Positions 18,785 through 25,714 of a stretch of 64,000 nucleotides of DNA are shown here, piece after piece; within the stretch, counting starts at the first letter, position 1, and every line of letters starts with the position of its first letter. Made by a program: the position numbers and the translations under genes. Under the pieces are notes generated by a model, which worked only from the letters and a program-made list of their open reading frames with translations, had not been told where the DNA came from and made no database searches. The stretch comes from an uncultured Lachnospiraceae bacterium (GTDB taxonomy: Bacteria > Bacillota > Clostridia > Lachnospirales > Lachnospiraceae): NCBI GenBank assembly GCA_902798585.1, contig CADBXF010000006.1, forward strand, positions 54,659 to 118,658, read 5' to 3'.

Positions 18785-19092
18785 CCTCGCGGTACTGCAT
18801 GCACATTTGCCAAAAGCCGTCCCGGCGTCGGCCGCCGCAACAGTCGCAAAAAACCATCGTCCCTGCGGCAGCCGCCGCACATTCGCAAAAAAACGCCTTT
18901 GATTCAAATATACAGAAGCCGTTTTTTTGCTCATGTGGGTGCGGCAACAGTCGTTGCCGATTTCACTAAAGCCGCCATTCGCAAAAAGCCGCTTCGCGCC
19001 TTTTTGCTCATGTGGGCTGCGGCAACAGTCGTTGCCGCAGCAAGAATCCGCCTTCGGCAGTGTCCGACAGTACACTGTCGTCACTGCTGAAG
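18785..19092. repeat. Intergenic degenerate repeats with hairpins
   Basis: This is most of the 401-bp gap between the ligase and the ATPase genes. A ~37-bp unit beginning TTTTTGCTCATGTGGG occurs at 18923-18960 and 19001-19039 with a single one-base indel. Each copy ends in a 7-bp hairpin CGGCAAC-AGTC-GTTGCCG. Degenerate relatives (GCCGCnnnTCGCAAAAA) occur near 18832, 18872 and 18972. A further hairpin, CGACAG/CTGTCG, lies near 19065-19080. No coding frame is convincing here. Confidence 0.75.
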
Positions 19093-19126
19093 CCGAATTC
19101 TGCGGCTTTATCTGTATACCTTGCTT

Positions 19127-21394
19127 TTACAACTTGTTTCTCTGAATCTTACCGCTGATGGTCTTGGGAAGCTCGTCCATGAAGACGACGATTCGCGGAT
19201 ACTTGTACGGAGCTGTGTGGCTCTTGACGTAGTCCTGAATCTCCTTCTTCAGTTCGTCCGTCCCCACCGTTCCCTTGGTAAGAACGATGCTTGCCTTGAC
19301 GACCTGGCCGCGGACCGGATCCGGAGCCGCGCTTACGCCGCACTCGAGAACGTACGGAAGCTCCATGATGACACTCTCGATCTCGAACGGTCCGATGCGG
19401 TAGCCGGAGGATTTGATGACGTCGTCCTTGCGGCCGACATACCAGTAGAATCCGTCCTCATCCTTCCAGGCAACATCGCCGGTGTGATAGATACCGTCGT
19501 GCCATGCCTCCTTCGTGAGGTCCTCGCCGCGGTAATAGCCGCGATACAGACCGCACGGTACCTTGTTCTTCGTGTAGATGCAGATCTCGCCGTTCTCGCC
19601 CACCGGAACCGGATTGCCGTCATCATCGAGAATATCCACGTCGTACTGGGGCGTGGGCTTGCCCATGGAACCGAGCTTGTGCTCCTCGCCGAAGAGGTTG
19701 GCGATCACCAGCGTCGTCTCGGTCTGGCCGAAGCCTTCCATGACGCGGAGGCCTGTATTTTCCTTGAAAACCTTGTAAACCTCGGGGTTGAGGGCCTCGC
19801 CTGCGGTGGTTGCGTGAACAATCGAGGAGAGGTCGTATTTGCTGATGTCTTCCTTGATCAGCATGCGGTACATGGTGGGCGGCGCGCAGAATGTGGTGAT
19901 GTGGTACTTCGCAAACATCGGAAGGATGTCATCCGCATGGAAGCGGTCGAAGTCGTAAACAAAAATCGGTGCCTCACACAGCCACTGTCCGTAAAGCTTG
20001 CCCCACAGAGCCTTGCCCCAGCCGGTGTCGGAGATCGTCAAATGCAGCCCGTCCGGGTCCACCTGATGCCAGTACTTCGCAGTCACATAGTGGCCGAGGG
20101 CGTACAGATAGCTGTGGCATGCAATCTTCGGGTAGCCTGTGGTTCCCGACGTAAAGAACATAACCATGCGGTCGTTTCCGCAGGGGGTATCCTCGGTGCG
20201 GTCGAAGTGGGAACTGAAGATGGAGTACTCCTCATCGAAGTTTCTCCAGCCTTCGCGGGTTCCGTTTACCGCAATCTTGATTTCCACCGTAGGGCTCGTC
20301 GCTGCTGCGATGTCCGCCTGCTCCGCCGTGTTGCCGGTCATGGTGCAGAGGATGGCCTTCACGCCTGCGGACTGGAAACGATATTCAAAATCATGGGCGA
20401 GCAGCTGGTTCGTCGCGGGGATAGCCACGGCGCCGAGCTTGTGCAGTGCGATCATGGCAATCCAGAACTGATAGTGGCGGCGAAGGACAAGCATCACGCG
20501 GTCACCGGGCTGGATGCCCAGGGACTTAAAGTAGTTCGCGCACTGGTTGCTCTTTCTGCGCAAATCCTCGAAGGTAAAGCGACGCTCATTCTTTTCAACA
20601 TCCAGATGAATCATCGCAAGCTTCTCCGGGTTCTTCTTCGCGATGGCGTCCACGATGTCAAATCCGAAATTGAACGTATCCTCGTTCACGAAATCAATCT
20701 TCTTAAGACGACCCTTCTCATCCTCCTCGCAGCGGACGAATTTGTCGCTTACGAAGCTGCGCTTTGCAGTGTGTCCGGTGACGAGGGTGTCCACCACTTC
20801 CTTCTCGGGAGCGTTGGTGTCCGGAAGGACAACCGCAAGGAAGGTTACGTCCTGCTCGTTGATGGCGATCATACCGTGAGGCGTGGAGCTCTTATAGAAA
20901 ATGCTGTCGCCCTCGCGGAGGATTTCCACATGGTCGCCGACCTGCACCTTCATGCAGCCCTTGAGCACCAGGTCAAATTCCTGACCGGAGTGGGTCGTCG
21001 TATGAATCGGCTTCTTCTGCTGCTCCGCCGAATACTCGTAGCGAACCCAGTAGGGCTCCGCCAATTTGTTCTTAAACATCGGCGCAAGGTTCTTAATCAA
21101 AATACCCTGCTCCTCCGCCGTTACCTGGCCCTTGCCGCTTCTCGTCACCGAGTAGGACGAAAGCTTCGTGGAATGACCTTCGGTAATCGCCGAGAGCTCT
21201 ACGCCGAATGCGCGGGTGCATTTGTGAATAAAGGTGAAGGGAAGGTCTTCCTTTCCTTCCTCATAGGAACGATACTGCGCTTCGCTGACTTCCGTCAACT
21301 CTGCAGCCTCTGCGACGCTCATTCCGGAGATTTCGCGGAGTTCGCGGATACGGGCTGCTACTTCCTGCAATTTGGTGTCGACTGTCTCACTCAT
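19127..21394 (-). CDS. XRE-HTH / cupin / acyl-CoA ligase fusion protein
   Basis: 755 residues in three parts. Residues 8-66 are an XRE-type helix-turn-helix (RIRELREISGMSVAEAAEL, then YRSYEEGKEDLPF). Residues about 115-195 are a cupin barrel (HSGQEFDLVLKG, then GDSIFYKSSTPHG). From about 245 to the end is an ANL-superfamily AMP-binding ligase, with the phosphate loop FFTSGTTGYPK, the A5 region GFGQTET, the A7/A8 motifs YHTGDVAWKDEDG and GRKDDVIKSSGYRIGP, and the catalytic lysine in PKTISGKIQRNKL. The enzyme part should activate a carboxylic acid to its CoA ester with ATP. The HTH-cupin pair is the usual form of one-component regulators such as PuuR. The start at 21394 has AAGGAGG 8 nt upstream. 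It lies downstream of a T-box leader. The substrate is not evident; a short or branched-chain acid is inferred from neighbours. Confidence 0.88.
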   Translation of the reverse strand: MSETVDTKLQEVAARIRELREISGMSVAEAAELTEVSEAQYRSYEEGKEDLPFTFIHKCTRAFGVELSAITEGHSTKLSSYSVTRSGKGQVTAEEQGILIKNLAPMFKNKLAEPYWVRYEYSAEQQKKPIHTTTHSGQEFDLVLKGCMKVQVGDHVEILREGDSIFYKSSTPHGMIAINEQDVTFLAVVLPDTNAPEKEVVDTLVTGHTAKRSFVSDKFVRCEEDEKGRLKKIDFVNEDTFNFGFDIVDAIAKKNPEKLAMIHLDVEKNERRFTFEDLRRKSNQCANYFKSLGIQPGDRVMLVLRRHYQFWIAMIALHKLGAVAIPATNQLLAHDFEYRFQSAGVKAILCTMTGNTAEQADIAAATSPTVEIKIAVNGTREGWRNFDEEYSIFSSHFDRTEDTPCGNDRMVMFFTSGTTGYPKIACHSYLYALGHYVTAKYWHQVDPDGLHLTISDTGWGKALWGKLYGQWLCEAPIFVYDFDRFHADDILPMFAKYHITTFCAPPTMYRMLIKEDISKYDLSSIVHATTAGEALNPEVYKVFKENTGLRVMEGFGQTETTLVIANLFGEEHKLGSMGKPTPQYDVDILDDDGNPVPVGENGEICIYTKNKVPCGLYRGYYRGEDLTKEAWHDGIYHTGDVAWKDEDGFYWYVGRKDDVIKSSGYRIGPFEIESVIMELPYVLECGVSAAPDPVRGQVVKASIVLTKGTVGTDELKKEIQDYVKSHTAPYKYPRIVVFMDELPKTISGKIQRNKL

Positions 21395-21690
21395 AGTGGG
21401 TTCCTCCTTAAGGTGTTAAAAAGTAATTGTCCACTGAGATTTCAAGGAATCAGGTGGTGGTCTGGGAACTGGGGGCGAGCTCACAAGTTTGTCCCACTCG
21501 CAAGCTGCGCTTGCTCGTGAAGGGCCTTGTGCGAAATGCTCAAATGCATGTCTCTTTGTTCCCACTCGGAATCGCAAATGCGATTCCGGGGCGCACACTT
21601 TTCGTGTGCGTCCCCCCGTCGCACTCCCGCCCAAATCGCATCATGCAGGCATGTGCGATTTGGGCGATTGTACGACGAGTGGGAACAAAC
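21395..21690. other. Gene-free interval between the T-box terminator and the ligase
   Basis: 296 bp with no plausible gene but dense secondary structure, detailed in the next entry. A third copy of the closing-stem sequence (TTTGTCCCACTCGCAAGC, 21488-21505) with its own small hairpin lies closer to the ligase start. Confidence 0.75.
21555..21689 (-). other. Unrecognised multi-hairpin element with a long closing stem
   Basis: A 14-bp perfect stem (TTTGTTCCCACTCG at 21555-21568 with its complement at 21676-21689) encloses three hairpins. Two are perfect within the arm: 21568-21587 (9 bp) and 21588-21614 (11 bp with one bulge). The third, 21630-21664, has 16 bp with one bulge. Folded as RNA or single-stranded DNA this makes a four-way junction. 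It begins right after the T-box terminator. It is not a terminator, as it has no T-run, and I do not recognise it as a known riboswitch class. The structure is a direct reading of the sequence; function is unknown. Confidence 0.6.
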
Positions 21691-21727
21691 TAAAGAAGCC
21701 CGCCTCAAAGTTGCCTTTGAGACGAGC
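21691..21727 (-). terminator. T-box-controlled terminator
   Basis: Thirteen-bp stem with two G-U wobbles and a TTCTTTA tail. Its 5' arm lies just downstream of the T-box sequence that would form the competing antiterminator. Confidence 0.85.
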
Positions 21728-21982
21728 ATTTCACCCGCGGTACCACTCAAATTGCGCTTTCGCGCCACTCAGGGACTCCATCAAGTCCGTTGCTCTCACG
21801 CGGCGTCACGGAATCCCCTACTTACTTTCCTGCCTCTGTTCGGCGGAAGTTTCAGGTCATCAGCTCGGAAGTGATACATCCATTGATATCTCCGCTGCCG
21901 GTTCACACCACCCACCGGCTCTCTGAAAGCTTCAACATCGGACTGTCTTCGTCATCGCTTTTACGCTTTATTCTGTTGAATT
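21691..21982 (-). ncRNA. T-box leader, probably tRNA-Ile responsive
   Basis: Minus-strand leader of about 290 nt with the diagnostic pieces in order. These are a Stem I distal region (AGAGAG, then CCGGTGGGTGGTG at about 21904-21925), a lower Stem I with candidate specifier AUC in TGTATCACTTCCGAGC (near 21866-21881), the T-box TGGTACCGCGGG (21734-21745), and an intrinsic terminator (13-bp stem 21698-21710 with 21715-21727, then TTCTTTA). The specifier is assigned by position before A-C-U-U-C-C-G-A-G, so Ile is probable but not proven. Uncharged tRNA would stabilise the antiterminator and allow read-through into the acyl-CoA ligase gene about 300 nt downstream. No aminoacyl-tRNA synthetase gene follows. 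Confidence 0.85.
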
Positions 21983-21988
21983 GTCCGC

Positions 21989-22017
21989 ATTGTAGCGCGT
22001 TTTTTCCGCATTGTCAA
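21989..22017 (-). promoter_or_regulatory. Consensus promoter of the T-box leader
   Basis: -35 TTGACA (22012-22017), 17-bp spacer, -10 TACAAT (21989-21994). The 26 bp from the -10 into the leader (21969-21994) are repeated exactly at 23210-23235. Confidence 0.85.
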
Positions 22018-22059
22018 CACTTTTTTAACTTTTTTCGCGCTGACATCGGCGAACAACCG

Positions 22060-23187
22060 CTACTGACCCTGCTTAATCCGCTCCATCAGTTCCTTCTCGA
22101 TATCCTCGAATTCACAGTTCTCAAGCGGAATCCGAAACTCCACCCATGTCTGTGTATAAACACTCTTCCCACCGCCTGTTTCGCGCACCCGTTCGATCTC
22201 ATTCCCTGCGTCGTCGTAAGTACTCCTCTCGCTCTGCCACAGCTGCCCCTCCTTATATTCATACTTCATCCTGGTTTTCCCGTCGTCGGAATACGCAAAC
22301 TCAAATCGATATCGGGTGCCTCCCTTCATATCACGGAATATGATTCGGCCCTCAGCATCAAAAGTATCCACCAAACTGGTGTTCCCGTGGTAGTCTGACA
22401 CGGTTGCAATCCAGCCCCCCTCCGGCTTGTCCTCGTATTTCGTTTCTCTTAAAACCTTCTCCGACTCTCCGGTCAGCGTGTCCCCGCCGATATATACAAT
22501 CTCGTAAATCTCCCTTCCGAGCTCGTCATAACCGTACTCGTAGGTCAGTGTTTTTTCCCCGTTTTTGAATTCAAACAATTTTACGGATCGGTTGCGGAAA
22601 TCATAAACCCGCTCCCACCGCAATACATTCCCGCTGTCTTTGTCGTCATACAGCTCTTTCGGTTTGTAGGCACGCACAATGCAACCGCCGCCGGAATATT
22701 TGACTTCCAAATCATAGGAACCTCGACCTGAAAATTCCCTTCCCCCCTCTTTCTCTTTCTTTTCACCGTCGGGAAAGGTTATTGTAAAGGTTTTCTCCGA
22801 TACGGGTATGCCGTTTTTATTGTACTCATTGACAATATCGTAGATAGTCGTCGGTTCTTCGTCAGTCGCGCTTGCAAAAATCTCATGCTTCTGCTCAGCA
22901 AGACGCCATACCTTTCGGTATCCGTCGTCGGAAAACCACGAGTCACCGAACTCCTTCTCTCGAAGCTCGTCAAGCGATTTGTAATTGTTCGGGAACCAGT
23001 AAACGCATGTCTTTTTCCCGACATTGCCTTCCAAATCCCTGCAGTGCCACACAACAATATCGTAAGCGACGGCGTGATACACAATCGTCCCGCCGTCCTC
23101 TACCGTCCGTCGCTTCAGCGGGACAAACAAAAGAACCAACACAATCACGACAAGAATCCCGATTCCGATTCGAATTTTTTTGCTCAT
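22060..23187 (-). CDS. Membrane-anchored protein with YD-repeat-like C-terminus
   Basis: 375 residues. The N-terminal membrane anchor is at about 5-23 (IRIGIGILVVIVLVLLFVPL). The part after it (GGTIVYHAVAYDIVVWHCRD) resembles a domain common in small clostridial membrane proteins. The C-terminal half has repeated DELGREIYE, DAEGRIIFR and DDAGNEIER units like those of RHS/YD proteins, but too few for a toxin shell. It is probably displayed outside the cell. The start at 23187 is close to a promoter (23230-23258). The neighbour 23360-24619 has the same plan, so the two may be distant paralogues. Function unknown. Confidence 0.65.
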   Translation of the reverse strand: MSKKIRIGIGILVVIVLVLLFVPLKRRTVEDGGTIVYHAVAYDIVVWHCRDLEGNVGKKTCVYWFPNNYKSLDELREKEFGDSWFSDDGYRKVWRLAEQKHEIFASATDEEPTTIYDIVNEYNKNGIPVSEKTFTITFPDGEKKEKEGGREFSGRGSYDLEVKYSGGGCIVRAYKPKELYDDKDSGNVLRWERVYDFRNRSVKLFEFKNGEKTLTYEYGYDELGREIYEIVYIGGDTLTGESEKVLRETKYEDKPEGGWIATVSDYHGNTSLVDTFDAEGRIIFRDMKGGTRYRFEFAYSDDGKTRMKYEYKEGQLWQSERSTYDDAGNEIERVRETGGGKSVYTQTWVEFRIPLENCEFEDIEKELMERIKQGQ

Positions 23188-23229
23188 ATGCCCTTCCCCA
23201 TGAAAAATGTATTCTGTTGAATTGTCCGC

Positions 23230-23258
23230 ATTGTAACGCTTTTTGGCGGCAACAGCAA
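23230..23258 (-). promoter_or_regulatory. Promoter of the first YD-like protein gene
   Basis: -10 TACAAT (23230-23235) with a weak -35 TTGCTG (23253-23258), 17-bp spacer. The -10 and the next 20 bp are identical to those at the T-box promoter. Confidence 0.6.
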
Positions 23259-23280
23259 CAACTTTTTTCTTGTTTGCGGA

Positions 23281-23320
23281 AAATAACCCGGAGGGAGCGT
23301 CAACCGCTCCCTCGGGTTAT
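23281..23320 (-). terminator. Terminator of the second YD-like protein gene
   Basis: Long stem AATAACCCG-AGGGAGCG with one bulge, 5-base loop, and a T-rich 3' flank (TTATTTTCC) on the minus strand. Confidence 0.8.
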
Positions 23321-23359
23321 TATTGCTATAGCGGAGTTATCGTTGCTCCGCCCGTTCTT

Positions 23360-24619
23360 TCAGTATCTGTACTTAGAAATCAGGTCACGCAGCGCTCTTA
23401 CCTCGTCCTGAGTCAACGCCCACACGGAAACCTGAAACGGCACATAGGATCTTTCGAGGCGGAATATCAGCACTCCGTTATGGTCGAACTGTTCCTCCAG
23501 CCAAACATTGCCGTACTTGTCTTCTTCTATGCAGCGCGTCAGCACATTTTTCGCGTTGTAGGATTCCTGCCGGACATTTCCGTCCTCGTCGCGAACATAC
23601 ACGACCTTTGACGCTCCGGTCGCCTCTCCTTTTTTGTCGTATTTCGTGGTAATGACCTCTGTTAACAAGCCTCCCTCATAGTGATAATCAGACACAGCGG
23701 TCACGCGGCTTTGATCTCCCATCGCATTTTGCACCACTCGATACTCTTTATACCAGAGGATGTTTCCGTCCTCGTCATACTCCCGGATCGGATGACCGTA
23801 CTCGTCAAACATCGGTTCAATTTTGTGGCCATTCTTATAGGTTGTTTCCCACCGAACATCTCCGACAGCGAGAGTTTTATCATAAGTATACCCCGGGTCC
23901 GCTGTTGTCACGTAATACACCCATTTCTGAAGATTTCCCTTGTCATCATATGTGTATTCGCACATGAGTTCTTCCCCCACCCAATCCTGCGTTACCTGTC
24001 CACGTTCATTGTACACATAAGAGAACACGCCGGATCTCACTAGCAGATTATCTTCATTGTACTCATACTCTACATCGGAAAATAAAGTCTCCTCTTCTTT
24101 CGACGGATACTTTATGTATATTTCTTTCCGGATACGATTTCCCCGATCATCATAGAGGAATTCATGCCTCTCAACAGTTGTGCTGCCCTCCACGGTTGTT
24201 TTTTGCAAAACCTGCTGCCAACGGCCCTCGGAATCACATTGGTAGTCTGTCTCGACACGCCGTATTTCCCTGCCCGACTCGTCGTAGCGGATCCATTTGA
24301 TCGGATTCCCTGCTTCGTCGTAGGTGTATACCGTACGCATGCTTGCATCCTGAACCAGGTTTCTGTAATCCGTAACTGCCCGGTGACTGTTTATGAGCTC
24401 CGGAGACACTTCGATCGTCTCCTCCGTCAAGCGCCACACCGTGATCCTCGAGGGATCATCCGTACTCTTATCCCCGGAAGGCTTCTTTTTTCCGTCAAGC
24501 ACAAGTAAAACAATGAGCTCGACCACCATGACCGCAAGCACTGTAAAAATAATCCAAAGCAGTATTTTTCTCTTGCTGTTCGTCCCTTCCGCACCCCCGC
24601 TGCCGTTCTCCATTTTCAT
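23360..24619 (-). CDS. Membrane-anchored YD-repeat-like protein
   Basis: 419 residues. A short cytosolic N-terminus is followed by a membrane helix (about 18-41, ILLWIIFTVLAVMVVELIVLL). The rest consists of eight or more units of the YD/RHS kind, such as YDEAGNPIKWIRYDESGREI, YDDRGNRIRK, YDDKGNLQKW, FDEYGHPIREYDEDGN and DKYGNVWLEEQFDHNGV. The tyrosine-aspartate core and spacing of ~20 residues suggest a beta-strand array on the cell surface. There are two possible starts two codons apart (24619 and 24613); AGGGGTG sits better for the second. It has its own terminator at 23281-23320 and lies upstream of the similar 22060-23187 gene. The role is unknown; such repeats in Gram-positives bind carbohydrate or form shells. 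Confidence 0.65.
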   Translation of the reverse strand: MKMENGSGGAEGTNSKRKILLWIIFTVLAVMVVELIVLLVLDGKKKPSGDKSTDDPSRITVWRLTEETIEVSPELINSHRAVTDYRNLVQDASMRTVYTYDEAGNPIKWIRYDESGREIRRVETDYQCDSEGRWQQVLQKTTVEGSTTVERHEFLYDDRGNRIRKEIYIKYPSKEEETLFSDVEYEYNEDNLLVRSGVFSYVYNERGQVTQDWVGEELMCEYTYDDKGNLQKWVYYVTTADPGYTYDKTLAVGDVRWETTYKNGHKIEPMFDEYGHPIREYDEDGNILWYKEYRVVQNAMGDQSRVTAVSDYHYEGGLLTEVITTKYDKKGEATGASKVVYVRDEDGNVRQESYNAKNVLTRCIEEDKYGNVWLEEQFDHNGVLIFRLERSYVPFQVSVWALTQDEVRALRDLISKYRY

Positions 24620-24677
24620 GTCACCCCTGCTGCTTTCCCGGACAATGTGCCTCCCGCCGTTCCGTTGACTTTTTATG

Positions 24678-24699
24678 TAGTTCTACAACTGTAGAACTA
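24678..24699. promoter_or_regulatory. 22-bp perfect palindrome between amidohydrolase and YD-like genes
   Basis: TAGTTCTACA and its exact complement flank a 2-bp centre; it overlaps the amidohydrolase stop codon. The run after it is not T-rich on either strand, so an operator is as likely as a weak terminator. Confidence 0.45.
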
Positions 24700-25468
24700 T
24701 CTCCGGGTTGCGCGAGAGAATCCGCTCCTTCTCATCCTCGGTGATGTCCAGCGCGCGGAATCGCTCCAGCTCGTCCTTCGGGCTCCACATCGGAAAATCC
24801 GACCCGAACAGGAAACGGTCCGCTCCGTATTCGCGGATGAGCTCCGCCGAGCGCTTCTGCCCTAAGTACATCATAGAGCTGCTGCAGTCAAAATAGCAAT
24901 GCGTGTCCTTCAGATACTCGAGAGCCAGGTCCTGCAGGCTCCAGCCGCCGAAGTGCGCCGCGATAAATGTGAGCCGCGGGAACATGTCAAGGACTCTCCG
25001 CACGCGCTCGGGATTGTCATAATCGTAGCGGTAGTCGCCGCAGTGCACGAGAATCGGATAGCGTCCCTGCAGTGCGTCGTAAAGTTCAAACATGCGCGGG
25101 TCGTCCACCGCGTAGAGCTGCGAGTCCGGATGAATCTTGATGCCGCGCAGGCCCATTCCGATGATGCGCTCAAGCTCGTCCACCTTGTTCTCATAATCCG
25201 CGTGCATCGTACCGAAACCGATGAAGCGGGGCTCCTTTGCAACCGTCTCCGCCAGGAAGTTGTTGATACTCTCCACCTGGCGCGCCTGAGTCGCCACGGA
25301 GTGTACGAGGAAGCGATCAATGCCTGCCTCGTCGCCGATCGCAAGAAGCGTCTCCGCCGTTCCCGTCGGACAATCCATCGGGATTCCGTAGAAATGACCT
25401 ACGCCCTCCACGGCCTTCGCGGCAATCTTCTCGGGATAAATATGTGCATGACAGTCATATACAGTCAT
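24683..25468 (-). CDS. Amidohydrolase-family (TIM-barrel) metal-dependent hydrolase
   Basis: 261 residues, the size of amidohydrolase_2 (PF04909-type) enzymes. Metal ligands are visible as the N-terminal HxH (DCHAHIYP, residues 5-12), IHPDSQL, the histidine in HCGDYRYDY, AAHFGG, and the aspartate in FLFGSDFPMW. These enzymes include decarboxylases and C-C or C-N hydrolases acting on small carboxylates, and the substrate cannot be read from the sequence. It is cytoplasmic, with no signal peptide. The gene is divergent from the SOS polymerase gene, and its promoter must lie in 25469-25630. It is probably monocistronic, since a palindrome sits at its end. Confidence 0.85.
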   Translation of the reverse strand: MTVYDCHAHIYPEKIAAKAVEGVGHFYGIPMDCPTGTAETLLAIGDEAGIDRFLVHSVATQARQVESINNFLAETVAKEPRFIGFGTMHADYENKVDELERIIGMGLRGIKIHPDSQLYAVDDPRMFELYDALQGRYPILVHCGDYRYDYDNPERVRRVLDMFPRLTFIAAHFGGWSLQDLALEYLKDTHCYFDCSSSMMYLGQKRSAELIREYGADRFLFGSDFPMWSPKDELERFRALDITEDEKERILSRNPEIVLQL

Positions 25469-25630
25469 TTTCCGCTCCTTCTATCCGGTCCCGCGGCGCG
25501 GAACACGCTCTCGGATTGCCCTGTCCTGCCTTGATTTGCCGCTCGACACAGATGGCACAAGTGTAGCATAACTCCGTTGGAATGTATAGAAGATTTTACG
25601 GAAAATCGCTAAGTTTTTCAGCCTTTTCTC

Positions 25631-25659
25631 TTGAAATCGAACATTTGTTCGTGTATAAT
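25631..25659 (+). promoter_or_regulatory. Promoter with embedded LexA box
   Basis: -35 TTGAAA (25631-25636), 17-bp spacer, -10 TATAAT (25654-25659). The spacer contains CGAACATTTGTTCG (25638-25651), a perfect palindromic Gram-positive LexA (SOS) box. LexA bound there would block polymerase. Confidence 0.9.
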
Positions 25660-25714
25660 GTCGATATACCCCGGGGTCGGTTCCGGGGACACAGGCTTAC
25701 CCGGAGGGCATCGC

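Noticed and set aside
18659..19084. 141-codon minus frame with internal repeats (GNDCCR)
   Set aside because: Overlaps the ATPase gene and its promoter; the repeated peptide simply reflects the repeated hairpin DNA.
19121..21520. 799-codon plus-strand frame
   Set aside because: Antisense to the ligase fusion, whose motifs are all in the minus frame.
21481..21768. 95-codon minus frame in the T-box region
   Set aside because: It runs through the T-box core, terminator and hairpin element and matches no family.
25631..25714. Longer N-terminus for the Y-family polymerase
   Set aside because: It would begin in the promoter -35 box; the 25715 start has a good ribosome binding site.
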